Assembly: GCA_013287915.1 (NCBI GenBank)
Contig: JABDCX010000008.1
Location: 1-64,000, forward strand
From: Chlamydiota bacterium
GTDB taxonomy: Bacteria; Chlamydiota; Chlamydiia; Chlamydiales; Parachlamydiaceae
Direction: 5' to 3'
DNA length: 64,000 nt
Below the pieces are notes generated by a model, which was given only the letters and a program-made list of their open reading frames with translations, was not told the DNA's origin and made no database searches. Below are positions 9,204 to 18,900 of the stretch, piece after piece (within the stretch, counting starts at the first letter, position 1; each line of letters opens with the position of its first letter). A program made the translations under genes and the position numbers.

Positions 9204-10664
9204 TTAAAACCGTGGAAAAGAACCCAATAGATCGAAATGATCTGCTGCACTTGCCCCAATTGCTGTGCACCAAATTGCGCGGTGCAATGGCTCGGTCATC
9301 GGAATATTTAAGGACTTCAAAACCACATGCGTCATCGAGATCATCAATGGCGCTTCCCACAAGACGCGTGCAAAGTCATACTTGTTTTGATACGCAGTCT
9401 CTTCTTTATTTCTTGCTTCCACAAAAGTGAAAGGGGCGATTAGCCGGGTGACAGCAACCGCAGAAAACGCCAGAGCGGAACCTGAAACGGGTCCAAGACT
9501 TGCAATCGTATTCACGGCAGATTGCACCACTGGATGCGTTGAGACAATCCCTTTGAACACGCGGCTGACGAGCATTTTTTGGGGGCCTTCCGTTTGCAAC
9601 AAATTCAAAAGCGTGGGGCCAACGTAGGCGACAGCCGCCCAGCTCACAGCTGTTAAGATGTCGTTCTTGAATTGCAACCAACGCACCTGCATCTTATCCA
9701 CTGCTGGTGTGGCAGGGAAAAGAGAAGCTTGCACATCGGCAGTTGTCGTAGCTGGAGGAGTTGTTGCAGGAGCTGCGGGTGGTTGGCTTGAGGGTGCTGA
9801 ACCCGATGCCCGGATGAAAGGACCAATGTTGGCCAGATCGGAGGCAGTGCCTGTCGCTGCGGCTGGAGCTGCGCTCGGTGCTGCTGCAGAAGGAGGTGGG
9901 GCGTCGCCTGCACCCACTCTACTGTGATCGATAATAATTACGGGATCTGCAGCTGAACCTCGCCTGTCAGTGATTATCTGACTTCTCATTCCAGCCGCAG
10001 GCCCTCCGTCTCCAGCAGGCGTTGGGAAGTCAAAATTACTAAGAGTGGCATTAGCATTTACCTGAGCGCCACTAGAATCTGCTGGCGCGCCGCTAGGACT
10101 AGAGCTCGAGTTGGCTGAAGTTAGGCCTGCCCCACTATCAGTACCACCAGCACTAGCGACAGCTAGAGCAGGATCAGCGGCTTGTGGAGGCAAAGGAGGT
10201 GAATGAGCTCCTGCCCCACCTTGGGGAACATTATTATTGTTGTTAGGTGGACTGATAGACGCGTCTGGAAGACGTTTTAAAGTATTTGTCGATCCTGGCG
10301 CAACAAAAGTTGAGCTGCTTGCGGGGTCTCCTCCTGCCTGTGTTGAAGCGCTTTTCCCGCTTGGAGCAGGCGTAGGGGCCGCTTCTCTGCAGAGGCTTCT
10401 ATAGGCTGAATAAGAACCAAATCCGAGAGCAGTGATGACCGATGCCACCTCAACAAAGCGAGGCGCCACATTTGCAAAAAGATTCGGTAGAGGTCTGTCA
10501 AACCTCAAATTGGCGACAAAGTGGGTAGCCACAAAAGCCGTATAACTAGAGGCAGCTGTATGAGTGGCTGTGTTCCAGACCACTGAGGGGGTGATTTTCG
10601 CAAAGTCGGGGTATTGCCAGCCTGTCCCTTTAACTGGCGCAGGACCGCTTGATGAACTTAACAT
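9204..10664 (-). CDS. Tandem paralogous membrane protein with a long Pro/Ala/Ser/Gly-rich insertion
   Basis: APRFVEVASVITALGFGSYSAYRSLC and YDFARVLWEAPLMISMTHVVLKSLNIPMTEPLHRAIWCTAIGASAADHFD flank a roughly 190-aa low-complexity insert. Start at MLSSSSGPAPV preceded by aaaggag. Confidence 0.82.
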   Translation of the reverse strand: MLSSSSGPAPVKGTGWQYPDFAKITPSVVWNTATHTAASSYTAFVATHFVANLRFDRPLPNLFANVAPRFVEVASVITALGFGSYSAYRSLCREAAPTPAPSGKSASTQAGGDPASSSTFVAPGSTNTLKRLPDASISPPNNNNNVPQGGAGAHSPPLPPQAADPALAVASAGGTDSGAGLTSANSSSSPSGAPADSSGAQVNANATLSNFDFPTPAGDGGPAAGMRSQIITDRRGSAADPVIIIDHSRVGAGDAPPPSAAAPSAAPAAATGTASDLANIGPFIRASGSAPSSQPPAAPATTPPATTTADVQASLFPATPAVDKMQVRWLQFKNDILTAVSWAAVAYVGPTLLNLLQTEGPQKMLVSRVFKGIVSTHPVVQSAVNTIASLGPVSGSALAFSAVAVTRLIAPFTFVEARNKEETAYQNKYDFARVLWEAPLMISMTHVVLKSLNIPMTEPLHRAIWCTAIGASAADHFDLLGSFPRF

Positions 10665-10765
10665 GTTTGATCTCCTTTCTTGAGTTGAAAAATAGAGTTT
10701 ACTTGACAACTCCGTTTTTTCAAAAGAAAAATCGCACATGAAAGAATCGAGACTACCACCAAAGC

Positions 10766-10912
10766 GCTAAGCCTAGGTCAATTGCATATCCGCCCCAATT
10801 TTTCCAACGCTCACCAGAAACCTGTCCATAAAAAGCTGCGCCACCAGAGTTTCTAAAATATCTGAACTGAGTTTGTGCCATAGCTGCGAATAAACGCATT
10901 CTGCCGCAGCTT
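10766..10912 (-). pseudogene. Possible outer-membrane-protein C-terminal remnant
   Basis: Reverse-strand frame MRLFAAMAQTQFRYFRNSGGAAFYGQVSGERWKNWGGYAIDLGLALWW* resembles a terminal beta-strand ending in aromatic residues; the rest of the gene is missing. Confidence 0.3.
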
Positions 10913-11068
10913 CGCAGCTAACATATCTAGCATCCCTCAGCAACTGTGTAGGGGGCATTCTTTCGCTGCTTATGCTGCAAGGCGCAAATTCACTTTTCAC
11001 TCAAACATACCAACAGGAAAAAACGGCTTATGGGTAATTAGGATGCGCACACGGGCAAGAAACCAAAT

Positions 11069-11235
11069 GAGCCTTTCCCGCTGTGAATTCTTCGAGGAGA
11101 CTCGAAAGATTTTCGAGCGAGTTTACCCCATCCGACCCGAAACTCATATCGGTTTTGATATGGGTGAGGGGCGGTGGGGTAAAATCGCCGAAAAGATTTC
11201 AGAGGATCGTCGAAGAGGCACAGCGGGAAAGGCTC
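11069..11235. repeat. MITE-like or structured-RNA long hairpin element
   Basis: Terminal 17-bp perfect inverted repeat gagcctttcccgctgtg / cacagcgggaaaggctc; imperfect pairing continues inwards about 60 bp to a central actcatatc-ggtttt-gatatgggt hairpin. Confidence 0.75.
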
Positions 11236-11308
11236 AAATAAATTGTTATTTCATTTAATGGCGAAAATCCTGTATGAGTGAGTTTACACTAGAAGTTTCG
11301 GAGCGATT

Positions 11309-11506
11309 ATGAACTATTCCAAAATCGTGCTTGTAATGGCCTTCACCACTGCGTCGCTTGGAGCGATCTGGGATGAGCCTGTCATCCGCCATGTGCCCTT
11401 CGACGAGATGGAAGATGCCGATTTAATAGAGGCACAAAAGCGTGAAGATGCGCATTGCATCGAAGAGCAAGGGCCCGATCAAAACCCGTACTTTCAATCC
11501 CGCTAA
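11309..11506 (+). CDS. Small putative secreted protein
   Basis: MNYSKIVLVMAFTTASLGAIWDEPVIRHVPFDEMEDADLIEAQKRED..., signal-peptide-like N-terminus. Confidence 0.5.
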   Translation: MNYSKIVLVMAFTTASLGAIWDEPVIRHVPFDEMEDADLIEAQKREDAHCIEEQGPDQNPYFQSR

Positions 11507-11517
11507 GGTCAAGGCTT

Positions 11518-12141
11518 ATGTGTTCCTCGTTTATTAACCATTTTATCCGCAACCCAGGCGGTGTCGGAGCAATCGTTCCTTTGCAAGGACCTGTGATTTC
11601 TGAAATGATTAAAGACATGAAGAATCGCCCCAAGGGAACAAAGTGGGCCATCTTAGAGGTGGGAGCTGGATTTGGGAACATCTCCGAATCGTTGCTCAAG
11701 CTCATGTCCCCTGAAGATACGCTTGATTTGGTGGAAATCGACTCTAAGTGTTGCGCCTATTTAAAGCAGCGGTTTGGAAATGATCCGCGCGTGCGTGTCA
11801 TCTGCTCTTCGATTCTCGATTGGCAGCCAAAACAAAAATACAATCTGATCGTCTCAACTTTGCCACTGAACAACTTTGAACTCAACACCGTCGAAGCTGT
11901 TTTTAAACACTATCTAGCGCTGTCTCATACACCCTCCCTCTGTGCTTATGTCGAATATATGGGGTTGGAAAAACTGAAACAAACGTTTAGTCCAAAATCG
12001 CAACGTTCCGCAATCGACAAACGGAGACAATATATCCGCAAGCTCCATGAACGGTATTTGGTCGAAAAGAACCCGGTCTACTGCAATTTTCTTCCGTGCC
12101 ATGTTTACCACTTAAAACTTCAAAACTCGTCAGTCGCATGA
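11518..12141 (+). CDS. SAM-dependent methyltransferase (phospholipid N-methyltransferase / KsgA-like fold)
   Basis: FINHFIRNPGGVGAIVPLQGPVISEMI...AILEVGAGFGNISESLL; ATG at 11518 preferred over the ORF-track start. Confidence 0.75.
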   Translation: MCSSFINHFIRNPGGVGAIVPLQGPVISEMIKDMKNRPKGTKWAILEVGAGFGNISESLLKLMSPEDTLDLVEIDSKCCAYLKQRFGNDPRVRVICSSILDWQPKQKYNLIVSTLPLNNFELNTVEAVFKHYLALSHTPSLCAYVEYMGLEKLKQTFSPKSQRSAIDKRRQYIRKLHERYLVEKNPVYCNFLPCHVYHLKLQNSSVA

Positions 12142-13019
12142 TACTCGATGGCAAAGCGATTGCGCTCACAATCCAAAACGCACTGCGGGACGAGATCCAA
12201 GCACTTATTGCACGCAGAAAGCGCGCCCCTCAACTGAACGTCATTCTCGTCGGCGATCACACCCCTTCACAAATTTATGTCGAACGAAAAACGCGAGCCT
12301 GTGCGGAAGTAGGGATCACCTCCTACACGCAAAAACTTCCTGCATCGATTACAGAAAAAGCGCTCCTCACGGAAGTGCAACGCCTCAATAACGACCCGGA
12401 CGTCGATGGAATCTTGGTCCAACTTCCTCTCCCATCGCATATCAACTCCCTTGGGATCATCACAGCCATCCTCCCTAGCAAAGATATCGATGGGTTGCAC
12501 CCAAACAACGTCGGAGGCGCTCTTCTCGGTATTGAAGAGGCGTTCTCCCCTTGCACCCCTTTAGGAGTCCAAGTCCTCCTACAAAAGTCGGGCATTTCTG
12601 TCTTTGGCAAACACGTGGTCATCTTGGGGCGAAGCAACCTTGTGGGTAAGCCGATGGCCTCGCTCTTGATGCAAAATACGCCAACAGCCAATGCAACAGT
12701 GACGTTAGCACACTCGAAAACAGAACACTTGGCCGACCTGACGCGCAGCGCCGACATCTTGATCGCTGCCATGGGGCAACCCCTCTTTGTAAAAGCGGAC
12801 ATGGTCAAAGAAGGTGCTGTCGTCGTCGATGTGGGGATCAACCGACTAGAAAATCGGACAAAAAAAAGCGGCTTCTCGATCGTCGGCGATGTCGACTTTG
12901 AAGCTGTCTCTCCGAAATGTGCCGCCATCACACCCGTTCCTGGCGGCGTGGGTCCCATGACAATTGCAATGCTCTTGAGCAATACCTTGAAAAGCTATAA
13001 AATGGCTTCCGTATGGTAA
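12138..13019 (+). CDS. folD: Bifunctional methylenetetrahydrofolate dehydrogenase/cyclohydrolase FolD
   Basis: VDGILVQLPLPSHI, HVVILGRSNLVGKPMASLLM, PVPGGVGPMTIAMLLSNTL; ATG at 12138 overlaps the upstream stop. Confidence 0.97.
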   Translation: MILDGKAIALTIQNALRDEIQALIARRKRAPQLNVILVGDHTPSQIYVERKTRACAEVGITSYTQKLPASITEKALLTEVQRLNNDPDVDGILVQLPLPSHINSLGIITAILPSKDIDGLHPNNVGGALLGIEEAFSPCTPLGVQVLLQKSGISVFGKHVVILGRSNLVGKPMASLLMQNTPTANATVTLAHSKTEHLADLTRSADILIAAMGQPLFVKADMVKEGAVVVDVGINRLENRTKKSGFSIVGDVDFEAVSPKCAAITPVPGGVGPMTIAMLLSNTLKSYKMASVW

Positions 13020-14026
13020 GGAACTATCTCACATTACTTGTCGCTTTCGCGTGTTTGATTACGGGTTGTGAACAAACTTCTTTTGTCCCTACAACGGATC
13101 AACGTTCAGACGGAACGACCCTCTTTTCAGGAGAAGCGATGACGATCCGCTACCGCGTCATCGTGGGGGCTCCCCTTTCGCCAGAAGACAAGAAACACAT
13201 TGCCAACGCAATCACGAGCTCCTTTCAAATGGTGCATTCCATTTACGACAAGTGGAATCCCGATTCGGAACTGTCTCAGCTAAACAAACTCAAAAAAGGG
13301 GAACAACATCCTCTTTCCCCAGAGCTCTACCAACTCTTGAGCATCACTGATCAGGTCGTCCAACTCTCAGGAGGGCGATTTGACCCGACGATTGAACCGA
13401 TCCAACGACTGTGGAAAGAGAAGCTGCGCTTAGAAAAAGTCCCCTCGTCTGAAGAGATCAATGCAGTGAAGCCTTTTGTCGGGTGGAAGAAAATCCATTT
13501 CACTTCGGAAATGTTCTACAAAGATGAAGAGGAGGCTGCCTTAGATCTTGGCGGTATTGCAAAAGGGCACGGGATCGATCTTCTCACTGAAGCACTCCTC
13601 TCTCTTGGTTTTCAGAATGTCTACGTCGAATGGGGCGGAGAAATCCGCGCCCATGGGCAGCATCCAACAGGGAGGCCTTGGACAATCTACATCAGCCGCT
13701 TGTGGGATGAAGATCCCACCCATGCAATCGCAACCATTCACTTAAAAGATCAGGCGATTGCGACGAGCGGCGACTACCTGCAAAATCAAACGGTGAAAGG
13801 GGCCACCTATTTTCACATCTACGACCCAATCTCGTTTCAACCCCTCCAAGCAACTGCCTCTTCCATCGCGAGTGCAAGCGTCGTAGCAAACACGTGCGCC
13901 CTTGCCGACGGGCTTGCGACAGCTGCCATGATGTTTCCTACAAAAGAGGAAGCAACTGAATGGTTCAACCAACTTAAAAGTGAAGATCCTTCTTTATCAC
14001 TTTGGCTTGTCACGCGAAGAGACTAG
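13013..14026 (+). CDS. apbE: FAD:protein FMN transferase (ApbE family lipoprotein)
   Basis: Lipobox-like LITGC; FDPTIEPIQRLW, ALDLGGIAKGHGID, TSGDYLQN. Confidence 0.9.
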   Translation: MVRNYLTLLVAFACLITGCEQTSFVPTTDQRSDGTTLFSGEAMTIRYRVIVGAPLSPEDKKHIANAITSSFQMVHSIYDKWNPDSELSQLNKLKKGEQHPLSPELYQLLSITDQVVQLSGGRFDPTIEPIQRLWKEKLRLEKVPSSEEINAVKPFVGWKKIHFTSEMFYKDEEEAALDLGGIAKGHGIDLLTEALLSLGFQNVYVEWGGEIRAHGQHPTGRPWTIYISRLWDEDPTHAIATIHLKDQAIATSGDYLQNQTVKGATYFHIYDPISFQPLQATASSIASASVVANTCALADGLATAAMMFPTKEEATEWFNQLKSEDPSLSLWLVTRRD

Positions 14027-14723
14027 CGTTCGTTTGCCGCAAGGAGATATACCCTTGGCGGCTCACGATCACGTGGTCGTGCACAGGAATCCCCATCATC
14101 TTCCCCACTTCGATCAAAGTTCGAGTCACCGTGCAATCCTCTGGTGAAGGGGTCAAGTCGCCGCTTGGGTGGTTGTGGACAAGAATGAGGCTGGCTGCCT
14201 TCTGACGGATAGCAGGATGGAAAACTTCTCGTGGGTGCACCAACGTTTGTGTCAAACTGCCAACAGAAATAACAGGCTTGCCAATCACCCGTCCTCTCAC
14301 ATCGAGCAGGACGATCAAAAACACTTCCCGCTGCTCCTCGACGATCTCATCTTTCACTAAGTGGTACACATGGATCGGGTGTTCCACCTTGTATTTGACG
14401 GGCATTTCCTGCTTGGAAAGGCGCGAGCTCAAATGGAACGCCGCATGTAATTGAATAGCTTTTGCGCGCCCAATCCCTTTGACCTGGCACAGCTCTTCGA
14501 TGGAAGCTTCAGCCAGTTGCTGAATCCCTCCAAACGTGGCGATGAGCTGCTGCGCCAATTGAATGACAGAAACCGTTTTCGTCCCACTTCCCAACAAAAT
14601 GGCAATCAATTCTGCACCCGTCAAGGAAGCAGGACCTTCCTGCATCAATCGCTCGCGCGGGCGCTCTTGCACAGGCATCTGCTCAATGGTGTAGCGAGCA
14701 GTTTCACTCTTCAAGGCTCCCAT
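14010..14723 (-). CDS. radC: RadC-like JAB domain protein
   Basis: Helix-hairpin-helix VKGIGRAKAIQLHAAF; JAMM motif LVHNHPSGDLTPSPEDC. Confidence 0.95.
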   Translation of the reverse strand: MGALKSETARYTIEQMPVQERPRERLMQEGPASLTGAELIAILLGSGTKTVSVIQLAQQLIATFGGIQQLAEASIEELCQVKGIGRAKAIQLHAAFHLSSRLSKQEMPVKYKVEHPIHVYHLVKDEIVEEQREVFLIVLLDVRGRVIGKPVISVGSLTQTLVHPREVFHPAIRQKAASLILVHNHPSGDLTPSPEDCTVTRTLIEVGKMMGIPVHDHVIVSRQGYISLRQTNASLFA

Positions 14724-16036
14724 AGATACCTTTTCATCTTCTCAGCAAGTGCGGCGGGCAATTCGACATCCAAAACGACATCGTTGTCGACGTACTCTTG
14801 AGCCTTGACGTGCCCGCTGCGCATCGCTTCGCTGACGGCGCCATATTCGGCTTGTGGAATGCGCAACTTCACGCTGCGTCTTTGACGGCTTAACTCTTCG
14901 ATCATCTGGGCTAACAGCTGATCGAGACCTTGCCGATTCAATGCAGAGATTTCAACAGCATCTGGAAAACGGACTTTCAACCTTTTGACCCTTTCTGGAT
15001 CGGTGCAAGCGTCGCTCTTATTCAAAACAGTGATGATCGGTTTTTCTTCGGCATCTAGTTCTTTTAACACCTCAAAAGTGGTCCTGGCTTGCTCTTCTGC
15101 CATTGGATGGCTCACGTCAACGACGTGGAGGAGAATATCTGCTTGGATTGCCTCTTCCAAAGTACCCTTAAAGGCCGCTACGAGCAGATGGGGCAACTTG
15201 CGAATAAATCCAACGGTATCGATGAGCAAGATCTCTTGATTGTTCGGCAAAGTAAATTTGCGCGTTGTCGTATCGAGAGTCGCAAAAAGTTTGTCTTCGA
15301 CAAAAGCACCAGCCCCCGTCAGAGCATTGAGCAGCGTTGACTTGCCGACGTTGGTATAACCGATAAAAGCAAAGATGGGGATCTCCGCTCTTTGGCGTGA
15401 AGAGCGCTGCGTGACGCGGTTATCACTAACGGCGTCAATCTCTTTTTGCAGCTGATCTAGCTGGCGCTTCAAAATGCGCCTGTCGATTTCGATCTGCTTC
15501 TCCCCTTCCCCTTTTGTATAAGAACCTCCAGCACCAGATGAGCCTCCTGAGCCATGCTGACGCGATAAATGGGTCCACAAACGTTTAAGTCGAGGCGCTT
15601 GGTATTTCACTTGCGCAAGCTCAATCTGCAAGCGTGCTTCTTTCGTTTGTGCGCGTTGAGCAAATACCCCTAAGATCAGCTCGGTGCGATCGATGACGGA
15701 AAGCCCAAACGCCGCCTCCAAATTGCGCTGTTGTGCGGGTGTAATTTCATCGTCAAAAACGACGAGCTCAATCGCATGCTCTTTGGCGAGGGCAACGCAC
15801 TCTTCGAGTTTCCCTTGCGTGATATAAATGGCGGCATCGTGCCGGCGAATCAAAAATGATAGTTTGTCGACGACGTTCAAACCAAATGTTTTAGCAAGTA
15901 ATTCCAACTCATCGAGGTGTTCGCGGCAAAGGTCTTTGTCATTCGCCCCACTCCCTTTATAGGCTGAGATGAGCAAAGTGCGTGCAGGCTCTTGCTGCCC
16001 GCCTTGTTTGATTTTTTCTGAAAGTGAACTACTCAT
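14711..16036 (-). CDS. hflX: GTPase HflX
   Basis: FIGYTNVGKSTLLNALTG, LIDTVGFIRKLPHLLVAAFKGTLEEA, GEGEKQIEIDRR; start at MSSSLSEK preferred over ORF-track 16048. Confidence 0.95.
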   Translation of the reverse strand: MSSSLSEKIKQGGQQEPARTLLISAYKGSGANDKDLCREHLDELELLAKTFGLNVVDKLSFLIRRHDAAIYITQGKLEECVALAKEHAIELVVFDDEITPAQQRNLEAAFGLSVIDRTELILGVFAQRAQTKEARLQIELAQVKYQAPRLKRLWTHLSRQHGSGGSSGAGGSYTKGEGEKQIEIDRRILKRQLDQLQKEIDAVSDNRVTQRSSRQRAEIPIFAFIGYTNVGKSTLLNALTGAGAFVEDKLFATLDTTTRKFTLPNNQEILLIDTVGFIRKLPHLLVAAFKGTLEEAIQADILLHVVDVSHPMAEEQARTTFEVLKELDAEEKPIITVLNKSDACTDPERVKRLKVRFPDAVEISALNRQGLDQLLAQMIEELSRQRRSVKLRIPQAEYGAVSEAMRSGHVKAQEYVDNDVVLDVELPAALAEKMKRYLWEP

Positions 16037-16826
16037 GAAACATCTCAACTGGACACTGGATCGTTAAACCATCATACGCGAGGCGCATATTTTCAGGAAG
16101 GTAAGCATTGACTTTGTTGTATTCAAGCTCGTGAGCGCAGTGGACGAACCAGGTGTGCTTTGCGTTCACCTTTTTGGCAAAATCGACTGCTTCATCGATG
16201 GTGAGATGCATGGGCGATGTGGAAAAGCGTAACGCGCTTAAAACCAATGTGTCCACCCCCTTCAAATCCTCAAAAATCGACTCGTCGTAATCCTTAATAT
16301 CGGTGACGTAAGCCAACTTGCCAAAGCGCAACCCATTGACCATCATCCCGAGTTGCAAATACGAAAAATAACGCACTTTAAGCCCCAGAAACTCTACGGT
16401 CCCTCTCGCATCTTCTAAAGTCGTCAACGCAAACTGGGTCGTCATCCCTTGATACACATCGTTGGGTCGAAACAAATAGTGGTAGCGGCGCTCCAGCTCG
16501 CACTCCGTTTCAACCGACACGAGGCAAGGCATTGCCTTTTTTGTCCTCACGCAATACACCTTCAAATCATCCACTCCGCCCACGTGATCGTTATGGGAGT
16601 GTGTTAAAATCAAGCCATCGAGCGTATCGATCTTATAGCGCAACGCTTGAGTGCGGAAATCGGGACCACAGTCAATCAAGATGCGTCGGTTGTTCACGGT
16701 CAAAAGGGCAGATGTGCGCAATCTTTTGTCTTGTGGGACGGAGGAGGTGCAAACAGGGCATTCACACCCGATCACAGGCACACCCATCGATCCCCCGGTC
16801 CCCAAAAACTGCAAAGTTGCTTCCAT
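16029..16826 (-). CDS. MBL-fold metal-dependent hydrolase (PhnP-like)
   Basis: FLGTGGSMGVPVIGCECPVC, LILTHSHNDHVGGVDDL. Confidence 0.9.
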   Translation of the reverse strand: MEATLQFLGTGGSMGVPVIGCECPVCTSSVPQDKRLRTSALLTVNNRRILIDCGPDFRTQALRYKIDTLDGLILTHSHNDHVGGVDDLKVYCVRTKKAMPCLVSVETECELERRYHYLFRPNDVYQGMTTQFALTTLEDARGTVEFLGLKVRYFSYLQLGMMVNGLRFGKLAYVTDIKDYDESIFEDLKGVDTLVLSALRFSTSPMHLTIDEAVDFAKKVNAKHTWFVHCAHELEYNKVNAYLPENMRLAYDGLTIQCPVEMFHE

Positions 16827-16829
16827 GAT

Positions 16830-17405
16830 CTACCTACGACTCGCTTCTAAAATCGTTTGCATGATCTGCGGATGCTCGAAATAGGCCCAAGTCTCTTCAC
16901 CCTTGCTATCTCGAATCTGCACCCGGTAGTGTTCTCCATCTGCAGCCACTTCTACCCGCATGAGCGTGTATTCCCCTTGCGTAGACTTATTCCATAAGAT
17001 GAGCGAAAGGATCGCCTGATCCCCGAAGGCATACAACTGCGGCTGCTCCTCGAGATGGCTTCGCACACTATAATCCCCTGAAAGTGCCGTGTACACCTCT
17101 TCGTATTGCCGCTGGCTTAGATTAACCGTGCGATACCCTTTTTTATCCGGGTCCATGAATGTTAAAATAATCTTGTGAAATACATAGGTCGCCCGCTCCC
17201 CTTTCCCCTCGAGAGGATCGGTATAGCGCAATTTAGGAAGCAGCGCTGGTTCTACGAGGACATTCTTTGCGCGATACCCCACTTCCGTGGTATAGTAGTA
17301 GGTCAATGCGGCCGTGAGGATAATAGCGCACACCAAACCCGTCACAAAGACGCACAGGAGAGAATAGATTTCTCGCTTTCTTGCGGAGCTTGCTTCTTGA
17401 ATCAT
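16830..17405 (-). CDS. Hypothetical membrane-anchored protein
   Basis: 191 aa, single N-terminal TM (VFVTGLVCAIILTAALTYYY). Confidence 0.65.
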   Translation of the reverse strand: MIQEASSARKREIYSLLCVFVTGLVCAIILTAALTYYYTTEVGYRAKNVLVEPALLPKLRYTDPLEGKGERATYVFHKIILTFMDPDKKGYRTVNLSQRQYEEVYTALSGDYSVRSHLEEQPQLYAFGDQAILSLILWNKSTQGEYTLMRVEVAADGEHYRVQIRDSKGEETWAYFEHPQIMQTILEASRR

Positions 17406-17427
17406 AGTCTGTCAACATACGACAAAG

Positions 17428-18444
17428 ATGCGAAATGTGAAAAGGAAAAAAATTGCAATCGTAGGAGCCGGTTTTTGCGGACTTGCCGCCTCTTGGTTTT
17501 TCGCAGAAAGGGAAGAGTTTGCGGTCGACCTCTACGACCCATCGGGCATCGGAGGCGGCGCTTCTGGCATTGCCGCCGGCCTTCTCCACCCGTATGCGGG
17601 AGCGCATAACAAGCTGAACCCCTTCGCCCTTGAAGGGATCGCCGCAACAAAAGAACTGCTCAGTGTCGCAGAAAGAGCGCTTGGCAAACAAATCGCCCAT
17701 TTTTCTGGCGTCCTGCGACTGGCGACCGATGAGGCACAGTTGTCCGACTACCAGAAAGCATCTGCAAAATATCCTGACATTATGTGGCGAACAGCTGCCG
17801 AAAACCAGAAAGCCGTCGAAGGTCTTTATCCTCATCCCGGAATCTTCATCGAAAACGCAGCCGTTGTCGACTCACAGTTGTACCTCGAAGGACTTTTCAA
17901 GGCATGCACAAAACGCGGTTTGACACTCATCAAAGAGCCAATCGCTGATCTCAATCGCTTGGATACTTACGATTCCATCCTCATCACAGCCGGAGCCGGC
18001 ACGTGCAGGATCAAAGGTCTTGAAAATCTCCCTAGCAGCCTAATCAAAGGGCAAGTGATCATCGGAAACTGGCCAGAGCAACACACTCCACTCCCCTTTC
18101 CCCTCAATTCGTATGCGTACCTGCTCATGCAGCCCGATCGCCCCCACCAATTTTGTGCAGGAGCTACCTTTGAGCGGACCTTAAGCGACGCCATTCCCGA
18201 CCTGCCCACTGCAATCCAAGACATTTTGCCAAAGGTACAGACCTTTTTCCCCTCGCTTACGGAAAAAAACATCATTGGCTGCAAAGCCGGTGTCCGCGTC
18301 TCCACCCCTAACCACCTTCCCCTCATCCACCGCCACAACAGAAACTGTTGGGTATTGACCGGCATGGGATCTAAAGGGCTCTTATACAACGCCCTCTATG
18401 CAAAAAAAGTCGTTCAAGACATGCTGCGAAATCAAGAGATCTGA
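17428..18444 (+). CDS. FAD-dependent oxidoreductase (DAO / MnmC-oxidase-like)
   Basis: IAIVGAGFCGLAASWFFAE, GGGASGIAAGLLHPYAG. Confidence 0.85.
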   Translation: MRNVKRKKIAIVGAGFCGLAASWFFAEREEFAVDLYDPSGIGGGASGIAAGLLHPYAGAHNKLNPFALEGIAATKELLSVAERALGKQIAHFSGVLRLATDEAQLSDYQKASAKYPDIMWRTAAENQKAVEGLYPHPGIFIENAAVVDSQLYLEGLFKACTKRGLTLIKEPIADLNRLDTYDSILITAGAGTCRIKGLENLPSSLIKGQVIIGNWPEQHTPLPFPLNSYAYLLMQPDRPHQFCAGATFERTLSDAIPDLPTAIQDILPKVQTFFPSLTEKNIIGCKAGVRVSTPNHLPLIHRHNRNCWVLTGMGSKGLLYNALYAKKVVQDMLRNQEI

Positions 18445-18470
18445 TATGATCTCGAGTAGAGGAGATAAGG

Positions 18471-18899
18471 ATGTTTGAATCGTGCATGAAAAAACAAGCG
18501 GCAGTGAAGGCGCAATTTGTCAACTGCACCACTGAAGAGCTTAAGTATGAAAAGTTGATCGAAAAAGGGAAAGAGCTCCCCAAATTGTCTCCCGATAAAA
18601 AAGTAAAGGAGAACCTCGTCAACGGTTGTCAAAGCATCATGTATCTCGATGCCGCGTACAAAGACGGTTTCATCTATTTCACGGCAGAATCGGATGCGCT
18701 GATCTCCTCAGGGCTCGCCTCTATCCTGATCGATGTATACAACGGAGAAGCCCCTGAAACGATCCTCAAATGCGCGCCCTCCTTCATTGAAGAGCTCGGC
18801 ATCGGAGCCAGCCTCACCCCCAGCCGCGCCAATGGCCTCTACAGCATCCACCTCCGGATGAAGCAGGATGCCTTGCGCATATTCATGGAACAGCAATGA
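18471..18899 (+). CDS. sufE: SufE family Fe-S assembly protein
   Basis: VNGCQSIMYLDA, FTAESDALISSGLASILIDVYNGEAPETIL, LTPSRANGL. Confidence 0.88.
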   Translation: MFESCMKKQAAVKAQFVNCTTEELKYEKLIEKGKELPKLSPDKKVKENLVNGCQSIMYLDAAYKDGFIYFTAESDALISSGLASILIDVYNGEAPETILKCAPSFIEELGIGASLTPSRANGLYSIHLRMKQDALRIFMEQQ

Positions 18900-18900
18900 T

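Noticed and set aside
11043-11258. 71-aa ORF MRTRARNQMSLSRCEFFEETRK...
   Set aside because: Coincides with the long hairpin element; the coding appearance is explained by the inverted repeat.
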